Shown: positions 54,196-63,494 of the stretch, in pieces
Layout: every line of letters begins with the position of its first letter
How positions within the stretch are numbered: position 1 is the stretch's first letter
Assembly (NCBI RefSeq): GCF_001895025.1
Contig: NZ_BCXI01000017.1
Coordinates: 1 to 64,000 of the forward strand
DNA length: 64,000 bases
Direction: 5' to 3'
Source of the DNA: Rhodococcus zopfii NBRC 100606 = JCM 9919
GTDB lineage: Bacteria; Actinomycetota; Actinomycetes; Mycobacteriales; Mycobacteriaceae
Notes under the pieces: model-generated
Databases searched by the model: none
What the model was told of the DNA's origin: nothing
What the model saw: the letters and a program-made list of their open reading frames with translations, nothing else
Translations under genes and position numbers: made by a program

Positions 54196-56076
54196 TCAGC
54201 TTCGATCGAATTCGGCGTCGATCACGTCGTCGTCATCCGACGACGCAGCCTCTGCGCCGCCGGCCTGGTGTCCGTCGCCGCCGTCCTGGACCGGCGCGAG
54301 CCCGTAGAGCAGCTGCTGGAGCTCCGAGGTCAGGGGCTCTACCTCCGCGGGTGAAGCACCGTCTTTGACCGCCTTCCTGGCGTCGGCGATCAGCATCTCG
54401 GCCCGCGCCTTGTCGTGCGGTGGCGCACTGTCACCGAGTTCGGCGAGTCGCCGTTCCACTTGATAGGCAACCGAATCGAGCGCGTTACGTGCGTCGACCG
54501 CCTTGCGCAGCGCCTCGTCCTCACCCCGGTTCCGTTCGGCCTCTGCCAGCATGCGCTCGACGTCACTCTGGTCCAGGTTGCCCTGCTCACTGATCGTGAT
54601 GCTCTGCTCCTTGCCGGTGTCCTTGTCGCGGGCGGTGACGTTGAGGATGCCGTTGGCGTCGATATCGAAAGTGACTTCGACCTGCGCCTCGCCACGTGGC
54701 GCAGGTCGGATGTCTTCCAGCCGGAACCGGCCCAGCACCCGGTTGTCGGCGGCCCGTTCGCGTTCGCCCTGCAGCACCACGACGTCCACGGCGGACTGAT
54801 TGTCTTCCGCCGTGGAGAACACTTCGCTGCGCCGGGCCGGGATCGTCGTGTTGCGCTCGATGATCTTGGTCATCACCCCGCCCTGCGTCTCGACGCCGAG
54901 GGACAGCGGGGTGACATCGAGCAACAGCACATCGGAGACCTCACCTTTGAGCACGCCCGCCTGGACCGCGGCACCGAGCGCCACGACCTCGTCCGGGTTG
55001 ACGCCCATGTGGGGATCCTTACCGCCGGTGAGCCGGCGAACGAGTGCCTGCACCGCCGGAATACGTGTCGAACCACCGACCAGGATCACCTCGTCGATGT
55101 CGTTGGCGGTGACCTTGGCGTCACTCATCGCCTGCTTTACCGGACCGAGGCAGCGTTCCACCAGATCTGCCGTCAGATCCTCGAACTTCGATCGCATGAT
55201 CGTGGTGGTGAGGTGTTTGGGGCCGTTCGCGTCTGCGGTGACGAAGGGCAGGTTGACCTGGGCTTGAGTTACCGAGGACAACTCGACCTTGGCCTTCTCT
55301 GCCGCCTCGAAGAGTCGTTGCAGCGCTTGTGGATCCTTGCGCAGATCGATGTTCTCCGCGCTCTGGAACTCGTCGGCGAGGTAGTCCACCAGGCGCCGGT
55401 CGAAATCGTCTCCGCCGAGGTGGGAGTCGCCGGCCGTCGAGCGAACCTCGACTACTCCCTCGCCGACATCGAGCAGGCTCACATCGAACGTGCCGCCGCC
55501 GAGGTCGAAGACCAGTACGGTCTCGTGGGTCTGTTTGTCCATGCCGTACGCCAATGCCGCCGCGGTCGGCTCGTTGATGATCCGCAGGACCTCGAGGCCC
55601 GCGATCCGGCCGGCGTCCTTGGTGGCGTTGCGCTGCGCGTCGTTGAAGTAGGCCGGAACGGTGATGACCGCTTCCTTGACCTTCTCACCGAGGAACTTGC
55701 TGGCGTCGTCGACGAGTTTGCGCAGCACCAGGGCACTGATCTCCTCTGGTGCGTACTTCTTACCTCGCACGTCGAATCGTGCCTCACCGTTGTCGCCCGG
55801 TACGACGTCGAAGCTGACCGCTTTGGCCTCCTCGGAGATCTCGTCGAAATGACGTCCGATGAAGCGTTTCGCCGAGTAGATCGTGCCCTTCGGATTCAAG
55901 ATCGCCTGCCGTCGGGCAAGCTGACCCACCAGGCGCTCGCCGCTCTCGGTGAACGCCACCACCGACGGCGTCGTCCGCGCACCCTCGACATTGGAGATCA
56001 CCACCGGCTCGCCGCCTTGCCAGCTTGCGATGACCGAGTTGGTGGTGCCCAGGTCTATACCCACAGCAGTCGCCAT
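54196..56076 (-). CDS. dnaK: DnaK (Hsp70) chaperone
   Basis: 626 aa with all Hsp70 signatures: [50 protein letters not shown], the substrate domain from about 390 and the acidic C-terminal [14 protein letters not shown] complete second copy, distinct from the host's chromosomal gene. Second gene of the operon, 3 bp after the YflT-type gene. Confidence 0.96.
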   Translation of the reverse strand: MATAVGIDLGTTNSVIASWQGGEPVVISNVEGARTTPSVVAFTESGERLVGQLARRQAILNPKGTIYSAKRFIGRHFDEISEEAKAVSFDVVPGDNGEARFDVRGKKYAPEEISALVLRKLVDDASKFLGEKVKEAVITVPAYFNDAQRNATKDAGRIAGLEVLRIINEPTAAALAYGMDKQTHETVLVFDLGGGTFDVSLLDVGEGVVEVRSTAGDSHLGGDDFDRRLVDYLADEFQSAENIDLRKDPQALQRLFEAAEKAKVELSSVTQAQVNLPFVTADANGPKHLTTTIMRSKFEDLTADLVERCLGPVKQAMSDAKVTANDIDEVILVGGSTRIPAVQALVRRLTGGKDPHMGVNPDEVVALGAAVQAGVLKGEVSDVLLLDVTPLSLGVETQGGVMTKIIERNTTIPARRSEVFSTAEDNQSAVDVVVLQGERERAADNRVLGRFRLEDIRPAPRGEAQVEVTFDIDANGILNVTARDKDTGKEQSITISEQGNLDQSDVERMLAEAERNRGEDEALRKAVDARNALDSVAYQVERRLAELGDSAPPHDKARAEMLIADARKAVKDGASPAEVEPLTSELQQLLYGLAPVQDGGDGHQAGGAEAASSDDDDVIDAEFDRS

Positions 56077-56079
56077 GAC

Positions 56080-56583
56080 TCATTCCTTTCGATCGGTCCG
56101 GCCGGTGAGCAAGCGGACGGCTTCGTCCGCGACCTCGACATCGGCGAGGACTTCGTAGTGACGTGGTTGTAATGACTGGATTGAGGTGAAGTCGCGCCGG
56201 CCGCCCTGCAGCGCATACATGAGCAGGCCGAGCAGAGCGCCGACAACGGCGCCGAATACCAACCCGTAGAAGGCGAGCGCGAGGCCCGTGAGCAGCGGCT
56301 GGACCCAATCGAGTAACCCGAAGATCCAGCCGAACAGCGCACCCGTCAGCGCGCCCGCGGCGGCGCCGCGCAGAGCGGCCCAGCCGTAGTTCAATCGGCC
56401 GACGATCTGCTCGACCAGCTCGATGTCGCGACCGACGATGGCCAGTTTGTCTACCGTGAAATGCTGGTCGGAGAGGTAGTCGACGGCGCTCTCGGCGTCG
56501 GCATAGGTGTCGAATGTCGCAATCACCTGGCGAGCAGGTGGGTGTGGACTTACGGCGGAGGTTCCGCCACTGGACTCTGACAT
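56080..56583 (-). CDS. YflT-type general stress protein
   Basis: 167 aa. An N-terminal YflT-like domain (VIATFDTYADAESAVDYLSD, HFTVDKLAIVGRDIELVEQI) is followed by a glycine-zipper membrane region (AALRGAAAGALTGALFGWIF, LALAFYGLVFGAVVGALLGL) and a short C-terminal domain. Similar proteins are general stress proteins in firmicutes and actinobacteria. A GTG three bases before this ATG is possible. First gene of the operon. Confidence 0.8.
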   Translation of the reverse strand: MSESSGGTSAVSPHPPARQVIATFDTYADAESAVDYLSDQHFTVDKLAIVGRDIELVEQIVGRLNYGWAALRGAAAGALTGALFGWIFGLLDWVQPLLTGLALAFYGLVFGAVVGALLGLLMYALQGGRRDFTSIQSLQPRHYEVLADVEVADEAVRLLTGRTDRKE

Positions 56584-57371
56584 CACGCCCCCTCGGCGTC
56601 GATGTTGTGGGGTTTCGCCGAGCCTGTGCGTACCGGTACGGCCCGGCCGTCGGTCAACCGGTTGGGCTCACGAACGGCCCAACCGCAATGCGAGTTCTTC
56701 ATCCGCCTTCGGGCGGTCAACACAATTCGCCTATCGGGCGTCGACAATAGAGGCGCAATGGCGTCCATACCTGCCCTGGGCATAGATGTCCGCCGGAACC
56801 CGCTCGAGGCGACCGGTACACGCAACTCCGGGTACCGGCCACTACTGCGGTGCGTCCACGAGTAGAACTCCCGATGCAGTCATCTTCGCAGCCGACGCGG
56901 TGAGTGGCAAGGCCCGCACAAGTCGAAAGCGGGAAGCGAATTCCGCAATGACAGTACAGTCGCTGACACGCTGGCAATAGCCGTTCCTTCATGCTCACGT
57001 ACAGGAGCAGGTGCTCGATGGCGGAACGACAAGTTCCTGGCGCCGAGAGAAACCGGCGGGAGAAATCCATTTTCCGAACGGTCGGTTTATCCATCCACTG
57101 GAGCCATGCCCACCGGATTCCACTGGGCGGCAACCGAATCGGAGACGCTCCAGATTAGAATTGTATGAAAAGTTGGCAGCGCAACAAGATACGAAGCATC
57201 TTGGCTCTCAGTGGTGGAGCATGCGCGCTGCCGTTCGTCGATGCCGGTTGCCTGGGTGCATCGAAGCGGTTCGGTGACCGGTCTCGGGCGCCGCCGGGGG
57301 TATGTTGATCGGGTGGGCCCGCTCGCGGCAGGTGCAAGTAGGAGACCGATTCCTCACGGAGGTGGTGGCTG
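56584..57371. other. Divergent promoter region of the chaperone operon and htrA
   Basis: 788 bp between the divergent operons. No gene was accepted. I found no CTTGAG-N7-CTCAAG element (HspR site) and no CIRCE element (TTAGCACTC-N9-GAGTGCTAA). GC content falls locally near 57130-57200. Promoters for both directions must lie here. Confidence 0.5.
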
Positions 57372-58388
57372 ATGCGCGTACCGTCGACGGTACGTTCCTC
57401 GATCTGGGTGCCGCTGGTCGCGATCGTGGTCCTCCTCCTCGCGGGATGCGGCGCCTCGGCTCCCACCACCTCGACGCCCTCAGCGGGACCTGCCGTAGAC
57501 CTGCCGGCACTGGTCCGGCAGGTGGAGGCCTCGGTTGTCACCGTGCTTACCGGGTCCGGTGTGGGCAGCGGCATCGTCTACAAGACCGACGGCACCGTCG
57601 TCACCAACGCCCACGTGGTCGAGGGTGCCCGGCAGGTGAGTGTGGCCTTCGCGGACGGGCAACAGGTGTCCGCGAACGTGCGGGCCGTCGATCGTGTGAC
57701 CGACGTCGCGGTCCTTCAAGCGGACCGCACGGATCTGACTGCGGCGACGTTCGAGACAGCGTTGCCAGAGGTCGGCGCGCTCGCCGTAGTCGTGGGCAGT
57801 CCGCTGGGGTTCGAGGCCACGGTCACCTCGGGCATCATCTCAGGATTGCACCGTCAGATCCCCGGGTCGGCTTCCCCCGGGGCGCCGCTGGTCGACCTGA
57901 TCCAGACCGACGCCGCGATCTCGCCGGGTAACTCCGGGGGTGCCCTGATCGACGGACAAGGGCGGGTCGTGGGGATGAGCCAGGCCTACATTCCCCCGTC
58001 GGCGGGTGCGGTGGCTCTGGGCTTCGCCATCCCCGCGGCGAATGTCGTCGACGTCGCAGACCAACTGCTGGCCTCGGGAACTGCCCAGCATCCGTACGTC
58101 GGCATTCAGCCCGGCACGCTGAGCCCGCAGATCGCCGAACAACTGGCAGTCGACCGCACCAGCGGTGCCGTCGTCCTCGAGGTCGTCCCGCTCGGTCCGG
58201 CTGCGACGGCGGGTATCCGGCCGGGCGATGTCATCACCGCGGTCAACGGCCACGACATCGAGTCGGCGGAGGACTTCATCGCGGCGCTCCGTGCCCTCGA
58301 CCCGGGCGATCGAGTCGATTTGACCGTGCTCCGCGGTGGCGAGACCCAGCAGATCTCGGTCACAGTGACAGACCGCCCCGCCAGCTGA
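57372..58388 (+). CDS. HtrA/DegP-type serine protease, lipoprotein
   Basis: 338 aa. Signal with lipobox VVLLLAGCGAS. Trypsin-like domain with the catalytic His in VVTNAHVVEG, Asp in RVTDVAVLQAD and Ser in ISPGNSGGALID; one C-terminal PDZ domain (GAVVLEVVPLGPAATAGIRP). Degrades or refolds damaged proteins outside the cytoplasm, complementing the cytoplasmic chaperones. GGAGGTGG is just upstream. Converges with the tni genes, 4 bp from the small ORF. Confidence 0.92.
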   Translation: MRVPSTVRSSIWVPLVAIVVLLLAGCGASAPTTSTPSAGPAVDLPALVRQVEASVVTVLTGSGVGSGIVYKTDGTVVTNAHVVEGARQVSVAFADGQQVSANVRAVDRVTDVAVLQADRTDLTAATFETALPEVGALAVVVGSPLGFEATVTSGIISGLHRQIPGSASPGAPLVDLIQTDAAISPGNSGGALIDGQGRVVGMSQAYIPPSAGAVALGFAIPAANVVDVADQLLASGTAQHPYVGIQPGTLSPQIAEQLAVDRTSGAVVLEVVPLGPAATAGIRPGDVITAVNGHDIESAEDFIAALRALDPGDRVDLTVLRGGETQQISVTVTDRPAS

Positions 58389-58392
58389 ACGA

Positions 58393-58569
58393 CTATTCCA
58401 AGAACGACCAAAACGGGGCGGGCGGGATCTGTGTTGCGGGCGGTCCGGCGTTGCGGGTATCGCAGGCGTTGAGCAGCATTACCGTCCGCGTGTCCTTGGG
58501 ACACAAAATTGGGAATACCAACTTCAACTTCGGGTCAGCCACGAACTGGGTGGACTGTCCTGTGCTCAT
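58393..58569 (-). CDS. Small ORF coupled to tniQ
   Basis: 58 aa beginning MSTGQSTQFVADPKLKLVFP and ending PPAPFWSFLE. The ATG overlaps the tniQ stop (ATGA), so it is probably the last gene of the transposition operon. Composition is protein-like (LCPKDTRTVMLLNACDT) and unlike a shadow frame. No family recognised. It could be a transposition accessory or target-selection peptide. Confidence 0.5.
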   Translation of the reverse strand: MSTGQSTQFVADPKLKLVFPILCPKDTRTVMLLNACDTRNAGPPATQIPPAPFWSFLE

Positions 58570-59429
58570 CGGATTTGCTGACGCTCCTGATGGGCGCCGA
58601 GGGTGACGAGGGCCTCGATGCCGACTTTGTCGGCGGCGAGGTCGCAGAAGGCCTCGAATCGGGTCGTCGCGGCCGTCCTGTCGTATCGGGAGGTGGGATC
58701 GTCGATGTCGGTGGCCTCGGCCAGCGCGGTCAGATACCGCTGGGCCGTGCACAGGTCGTCGTTGGCCTCGATTACGGTGGCGTCGCGCAAGTCGTGCCGG
58801 CAGAACGGACGCACCTTCCGATCGGCGCTCTCGCGCGGACACCGTTGGGGGCAGTGCCATGGCGGGCCGTGGCTGCCGAGCCAGGTGGTGTCGGAGAATG
58901 GCACCTGCCCGCAACCGGGACACCGGGTCTGCAACCGCAGTCGGTGCCGCAGGCAGATCGGAAGCAACGGGTGCGCCCATTGCCTCTGCCAGATGCAGTC
59001 CGGCTCGGCGAGACACCGTGGACAAAACCGGGACCCGCTGAAGTGGTGCCGGATCCCGCGGCGGTGCGCGAGGTAGCGGCCGAGCGAGGCCTCGGCCGGC
59101 CAACCACACAATGCCGGCGACAAGGCCCGCGGCGCGAGGCCGAGGCACCAGGTGATCTCCCGCGAGCACTCGGCGACCTGGTCCAGTACACGGTCGACGG
59201 TGGCGGGCCGGGAAGTGAAGCCGAACTCCCGCAACAACTGCGCCGGAGACAGCTGGTACCGGGAGGCGAAATGCAGCAGCCATCCGGGGATGGCCTCGCC
59301 GGGGCGGATCGGGACGGTGATCGGCCAGCGGTCGATGTCGTAACCGCCGGGAATCGGCCTCAGCCGCGCCGCCGGGGGCGCGGTGGAAGGTGTGGGGTCA
59401 GGCCGTGCGGGCGGCGGATTCGCCGGCAT
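58566..59429 (-). CDS. tniQ: TniQ family targeting protein
   Basis: 287 aa. Begins with the TniQ pattern (RPGEAIPGWLLHFASRYQLS) and carries two zinc-finger-like clusters (FCPRCLAEPDC, RCPGCGQVP, WHCPQRCPRE). The length is that of the short TniQ class; a TnsD-type DNA-binding extension is absent. Overlaps tniB by 32 bp. Short TniQ usually works with TniA/TniB in Tn5053-type elements or as the adaptor in CRISPR-associated ones. Confidence 0.9.
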   Translation of the reverse strand: MPANPPPARPDPTPSTAPPAARLRPIPGGYDIDRWPITVPIRPGEAIPGWLLHFASRYQLSPAQLLREFGFTSRPATVDRVLDQVAECSREITWCLGLAPRALSPALCGWPAEASLGRYLAHRRGIRHHFSGSRFCPRCLAEPDCIWQRQWAHPLLPICLRHRLRLQTRCPGCGQVPFSDTTWLGSHGPPWHCPQRCPRESADRKVRPFCRHDLRDATVIEANDDLCTAQRYLTALAEATDIDDPTSRYDRTAATTRFEAFCDLAADKVGIEALVTLGAHQERQQIR

Positions 59430-60462
59430 TGTCGATGGTGGTCGCGGCGATCAACTCCGGGGTGATCGTCTCGGTGCCGGAGGCGATCGCCAGGTAGCAG
59501 ACGCGGTCGATGAGGTTGGTCAGCGACGCTATCCGGCCCTGGGTGCGCCGGTGCAACACCTTCGCCTGCTCGACGAGCATCCCCTCGTGGGCGTCGGCCA
59601 ACTTGATGTGCCCCTCCAACGTGCGGAGCAGGCTGATCCAACTCCGCAGCCCCGGATCGGTATCGACCGCGAACGGGGCGACCGGGCAGCGGGTGGCACG
59701 GCGGCTGGTCTGCGCGTAGGCGGCCTGTTCCCCGAGCTGCCCTTCATCGAAGAACCGCTTCTCGGCGAGCTGAACTCCGACGTAGACGAACGTCGCCGCC
59801 ATCTCGTTGGCCAGACCCTTGAGGTGGTTGGACACCTCGATGCCGTTGCGATGCTTGAAGTCCACGAAGTGCAGGTCGTCGAGCACGACCAACCGGGTTT
59901 CGCAGCTGGTGACACAGTCGACGGCCAACGCACCCAGCTTGGAGGTCGACGCCCGGTCGACGGCGGGGTGGCCGTAGAACCGCAGGATCTGCTGGTTCAG
60001 ACCCTTCAACGTGATGCCGGCGCTGAGCGGGACGAACGCCACCGGCAACCGCTGATGCCCACCTAAGGTGACCGGGCCCTCCCGGCGGTAGGCGCGGCGG
60101 TGGAAGTCGCGGGCGTACCGGGTGGCGATGGTCGTCTTCCCCAAACCGGGTTCGGCGTCGATCACCACCGACCCGCGCAGCTTGTCCCCGTCCCGCCGCC
60201 CGGAGGCCAGGACCTGATCGATCACCGAGTACGCGGCGGTCAGCTGGCTGGTCTTGATCGTCGGCAGGTTCGCGTTCCACACCATCCGGGCCTCGTTGTA
60301 GTCCTCCCGTTCCTCACCGCTGAGCCGGGTCATTTCGGTGCGGGTGAGGACGTCGAACGACTCGCGCGGTGCGGAGTGCACGAACGCATCCCATCCCTTC
60401 TTGCGGGAGAGTTGGTAGCGGGCGGTGCCGTTGTCCGCCAACCATCGTGCCCATCGGTTCAC
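59398..60462 (-). CDS. tniB: TniB/TnsC AAA+ ATPase
   Basis: 354 aa from a GTG overlapping the tniA stop (GTGA). Walker A GLGKTT in VIDAEPGLGKTTIATRYARD, Walker B LVVLDDLHFVDF, and the C-terminal lid with TQGRIASLTNLI. Regulates the transposase and connects to TniQ. Confidence 0.93.
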   Translation of the reverse strand: MNRWARWLADNGTARYQLSRKKGWDAFVHSAPRESFDVLTRTEMTRLSGEEREDYNEARMVWNANLPTIKTSQLTAAYSVIDQVLASGRRDGDKLRGSVVIDAEPGLGKTTIATRYARDFHRRAYRREGPVTLGGHQRLPVAFVPLSAGITLKGLNQQILRFYGHPAVDRASTSKLGALAVDCVTSCETRLVVLDDLHFVDFKHRNGIEVSNHLKGLANEMAATFVYVGVQLAEKRFFDEGQLGEQAAYAQTSRRATRCPVAPFAVDTDPGLRSWISLLRTLEGHIKLADAHEGMLVEQAKVLHRRTQGRIASLTNLIDRVCYLAIASGTETITPELIAATTIDNAGESAARTA

Positions 60463-62507
60463 TCGTCGAACACCCCGAATACCTCCTCGTCCGGCCGCTG
60501 CGCGTAGTACTGCTCGAACACGTCCAGGTCGTCGGGAAGCTCGACCGGGCTCGTCGAGCGTTGGGCGAGGTGCTCGAGCAGATCGATGACCCCGGGCAGC
60601 GACGCGTCCTCCCGCACGGATTCGCCGTCCGGCGCGGCACCGGACGTCCGTTCGCCGTCGAGGGTGGGCCGCTGCGCGCTGAGCCGCCGGGCCAGGCTGC
60701 GGTCGCGGCGGGTCTCGACTTCCTCCCGGCTCCACGCGAGCAGCAGGTCCTGCACGGCGCGGTGCGGATCGAGGTGGCGGTGCTCGCGGATGCTGACGCG
60801 TTTGGCGTAGTCGACGGCATCGGCGCTGAACGGCTGGTTCAGGCACGCCCCGTGTTCCCACACCAGTTGGTGCCAGGCGTTGGTGTCCGGATCTTGGAAG
60901 TAGGCGTGCCGGACGTCGTGGGAGTCGACGAAGATCGGCCACTTACCGGCGTGCACACCGCCGTACGGGGACCGGGTGCCGCGATACAGGTTCAGCCCGG
61001 CACCGTCGTAGCGCAGCCCGTCGACCTCCACCCCGTAGTGGTGGATCATCCGCCACCGCACATCGAGGAACTCGTACGCCAAGTCCGGGCTGCTCGGTAA
61101 CAGCAGGCACCCGAATTTCGCGACCCCGATCTCGAACATCTCGGCCGGGCAGAACTCGGCCCGCGGGATCTCCGGCACACACAACCCGTCGTGCTGGGTG
61201 CGGTGATACACCGACCCGACCCACTCGCGGATGATCTGCTCGAGTTCGCTGACGTAGTAGAACGCCTTGTCCTCGACGTCTTTTCCGCGGGAGTACACAT
61301 CCGGGCCCTTGTAGGCGGGCAGGTGCTGGAGCACGGATTCGCGTAGCGTGCGGAAAAATCTCTCGACCGTGGGCTTGTCGGTCGGCTTGTGCGGGATCGC
61401 CGGCTGGACCGTGATCCCGAGCCGCGCGCAGACCCCGATCACGTGATCGGACAGGTACTGCTTGCCGTGATCGACCACGATCGCCTCCGGTAAACAGGCA
61501 GGGAGGTCGCCGACCCGCTGCTGGGAGACGCCGTCGGGTTCCTCGGTGCCGACGAGCAGATTCCGCGGAACCCCGTGATACGGCCACCCGCCGTCGTCCC
61601 GCTGGCGGTCTGGGGTGATGCATTGGTAGAGCACGTTCGCGACGTCCTGCGCTTTCGTCGACACCGGGGTCAACCGCAGTCCGAGCACGCAGCGGGTGAA
61701 CAGGTCCATAGCCACCGTCAACTCCACCCCGACCCAGCGCATCGTGATCGGCTCCATCGCAAACACATCCAGCGGCGTGGTGTCGAGCACCACGTACTCG
61801 CCGGGCCGGGTGGCACGGAGCCGACCGAACACACCGGTCGGACGATCGGCCACCGACCGCCGTCCCTTTGCACTGCCGAACGCATGCCGTCCCTTCGCCA
61901 GCACCTTCAGACGCCGGTAAGCAGTGGCTTTACTGGGCAGCGGCACCGTTCCCGGGCCGAAGCTTGCCTCCAACTTGCGGACAACCGCGTCGATGACAAC
62001 TCCCATGGTCGGCGTGGATGCCTCGACATAGTCGTCCAGCACCTGAAGACACGTCGCGTCCCACCGCGGGTCCACGCCGACTGCATATCGGCTGCGAATG
62101 CGGGTGTCGGCCAACCCGGCGACCCCCGATGCCCGGAAGCCCGCGATCCAGCGGTAGAGCGTGCGCACCGAGACATCCAGTTCCTTCGCCTTGGCCGCTA
62201 GCACCGACTCCAGGTTGGTCCCGTCATCGTTGACCGCGGCGAGCGCGCTGCGCACGTGCCCGGCTCGGACGTCGAGCTTGTGGCGCTGCGACGTCGTCAG
62301 CGACGACAGCACCACCGCTGTGGGATCGAAGGAGTCGTCCTTATGGGCCATTGCCACAGCGTGGGCAGCGATTTCGGTGACCGCGACCCTTTGCAACGAC
62401 GGCCCTGACCGGAGCGTCACCTCAAGACCATGGAGGGCGACGACCTCCCACGAGGCGCCCCCGAACCAGACCCGAATCCCAGGACGGAGATCGAGGATTT
62501 CTGTCAT
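60459..62507 (-). CDS. tniA: TniA/TnsB DDE transposase
   Basis: 682 aa. N-terminal HTH domains (VSVRTLYRWIAGFRASGVAG), an rve/DDE integrase core with YVVLDTTPLDV (first Asp), AIVVDHGKQYLSDHV (second Asp) and KPTDKPTVERFFRTLRES (Glu), and a C-terminal Mu-type beta domain. Carries out strand transfer at the ends with GTGTCAG-type sites. 12 bp after tnsA. Confidence 0.95.
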   Translation of the reverse strand: MTEILDLRPGIRVWFGGASWEVVALHGLEVTLRSGPSLQRVAVTEIAAHAVAMAHKDDSFDPTAVVLSSLTTSQRHKLDVRAGHVRSALAAVNDDGTNLESVLAAKAKELDVSVRTLYRWIAGFRASGVAGLADTRIRSRYAVGVDPRWDATCLQVLDDYVEASTPTMGVVIDAVVRKLEASFGPGTVPLPSKATAYRRLKVLAKGRHAFGSAKGRRSVADRPTGVFGRLRATRPGEYVVLDTTPLDVFAMEPITMRWVGVELTVAMDLFTRCVLGLRLTPVSTKAQDVANVLYQCITPDRQRDDGGWPYHGVPRNLLVGTEEPDGVSQQRVGDLPACLPEAIVVDHGKQYLSDHVIGVCARLGITVQPAIPHKPTDKPTVERFFRTLRESVLQHLPAYKGPDVYSRGKDVEDKAFYYVSELEQIIREWVGSVYHRTQHDGLCVPEIPRAEFCPAEMFEIGVAKFGCLLLPSSPDLAYEFLDVRWRMIHHYGVEVDGLRYDGAGLNLYRGTRSPYGGVHAGKWPIFVDSHDVRHAYFQDPDTNAWHQLVWEHGACLNQPFSADAVDYAKRVSIREHRHLDPHRAVQDLLLAWSREEVETRRDRSLARRLSAQRPTLDGERTSGAAPDGESVREDASLPGVIDLLEHLAQRSTSPVELPDDLDVFEQYYAQRPDEEVFGVFDE

Positions 62508-62519
62508 AAAGTCGTCCTC

Positions 62520-63227
62520 TCACCAGGTCAAGACCGTTTGCCCGGACAGCGGTACCGTAAGATCCGCCGTCCACGACCTGAACCACAACTTCGCCAGCAC
62601 AGCGATGCGGCCCCGCTGCGTGTCTGCGGCCGCGACCACCTCGTCGATCGTCATTCCGGTCACGGCGACCGCCTCGATGCACGCCACGGTCGTGGTATCT
62701 ATCGAGCCCGTTCTGCGCGCGGCGCCAATGGTCCGGATATTCGCCAGCACCACCGGGTCCGCGCCTGTCCACACCTCGTACGACCAACCCCGCGAGGCGC
62801 ACACCCGCCCAGTCCAGGCGAATACCTGCGCCGCCTCCTCGCGGCGGGCGAACTCTTCCGGTTTGACGTCCACGACCGTGAACCCACCATCAGCATGTTC
62901 GAGAAGCATGTCGGGAACGTGCCTACGTGTGCTCGTCCCGTCCGAGCCGCACATCCACATCGGTTGCGCCGCCATCCGGATTACCCCCGGAGCGAAGTCG
63001 GCCAACCACAGCCGATCGAGCTCCAACCGGCTCTCGTAGAGCACGTGGTCACGATTGGTCGCTGACCAGAACCAGCCCGCGTAATGCCTCCGTCGAGGAT
63101 GACTTCGCACTCGTCGAACCGGCAAACCGCGCACTATTCGTAGCGGATCCGCGGCGGCGACCGTCGTCGCGACAGGACCACCGTTGCCCTGCACGTACCT
63201 GACCTCGACCTCACCGCTTCGCGGCAC
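62520..63227 (-). CDS. tnsA: TnsA-like transposon endonuclease
   Basis: 235 aa from a GTG. The restriction-enzyme-like core is visible: YESRLELDRLWLADFAPGVI (catalytic Glu), HVPDMLLEHADGGFTVVDVK (PD...D-x-K). It cuts the 5' strands at the element ends, which turns replicative transposition into cut-and-paste. First gene of the operon; the start lies within 20 bp of the subterminal repeats. Confidence 0.88.
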   Translation of the reverse strand: MPRSGEVEVRYVQGNGGPVATTVAAADPLRIVRGLPVRRVRSHPRRRHYAGWFWSATNRDHVLYESRLELDRLWLADFAPGVIRMAAQPMWMCGSDGTSTRRHVPDMLLEHADGGFTVVDVKPEEFARREEAAQVFAWTGRVCASRGWSYEVWTGADPVVLANIRTIGAARRTGSIDTTTVACIEAVAVTGMTIDEVVAAADTQRGRIAVLAKLWFRSWTADLTVPLSGQTVLTW

Positions 63228-63242
63228 CTACATAGCTTCACT

Positions 63243-63331
63243 CGTGCTGACACGAAAATGAGAAACCAACACGCCGCTGACAGACAACTGACACGAAATT
63301 GAGAAACTGACACCGATCGCGAGAACCTACA
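63243..63331 (-). repeat. Right end of the Tn7-like element with repeated sites
   Basis: Read inward from 63331: terminal repeat TGTAGGTTC..GATCGGTGTCA (63308-63331), then three GTGTCAG-type sites: GTGTCAGTTTCTCAATTTCG, GTGTCAG-TTGTCTGTCAG and GTGTTGGTTTCTCATTTTCG/GTGTCAG. Multiple TnsB-type binding sites at one end are typical for the family. Confidence 0.85.
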
Positions 63332-63336
63332 AAACC
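63332..63336 (+). repeat. Target site duplication, right (AAACC)
   Basis: AAACC directly after the right terminal repeat; matches the left duplication at 44468-44472. Confidence 0.85.
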
Positions 63337-63494
63337 GGTCGAATCGGGCGCCCCAACGACCTGAGGGTATGTCACTCCTGGTTTGTGTGGTGTCGACGCT
63401 GTAAATTCCCATTTACGCAGCCATCGCCGTAAACCCCGAGGTGAGCGTGTTCGGTCGCCGGGACCCTTGTCCTTGTCCACGTTGTCGGTGCGTT

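Larger units (their letters stand above)
44473..63331. mobile_element. Tn7-like transposon carrying a chaperone/protease island
   Basis: 18,859 bp. Left end TGTAGGTTC-CGCG-GATCGGTGTCA and inverted right end TGTAGGTTC-TCGC-GATCGGTGTCA match at 20 of 24 positions, and both sides carry the 5-bp duplication AAACC, as expected for Tn7/Tn5053 relatives. Subterminal repeats at both ends carry GTGTCAGT. The transposition genes tnsA, tniA (TnsB-like), tniB (TnsC-like) and tniQ fill the right 4.7 kb. The cargo (44.8-58.4 kb) is a DnaK/ClpB/HtrA protein quality-control set with thioredoxin-linked genes. The boundaries are directly visible; mobility is inferred from the intact genes and ends. Confidence 0.92.

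Noticed and set aside
54415-56172. 585-codon plus-strand frame opposite dnaK
   Set aside because: Classic dnaK antisense frame; no independent support.
56584-57371. HspR (HAIR) or CIRCE heat-shock operators
   Set aside because: Looked for CTTGAG-N7-CTCAAG and the CIRCE pattern in the divergent region and found neither.
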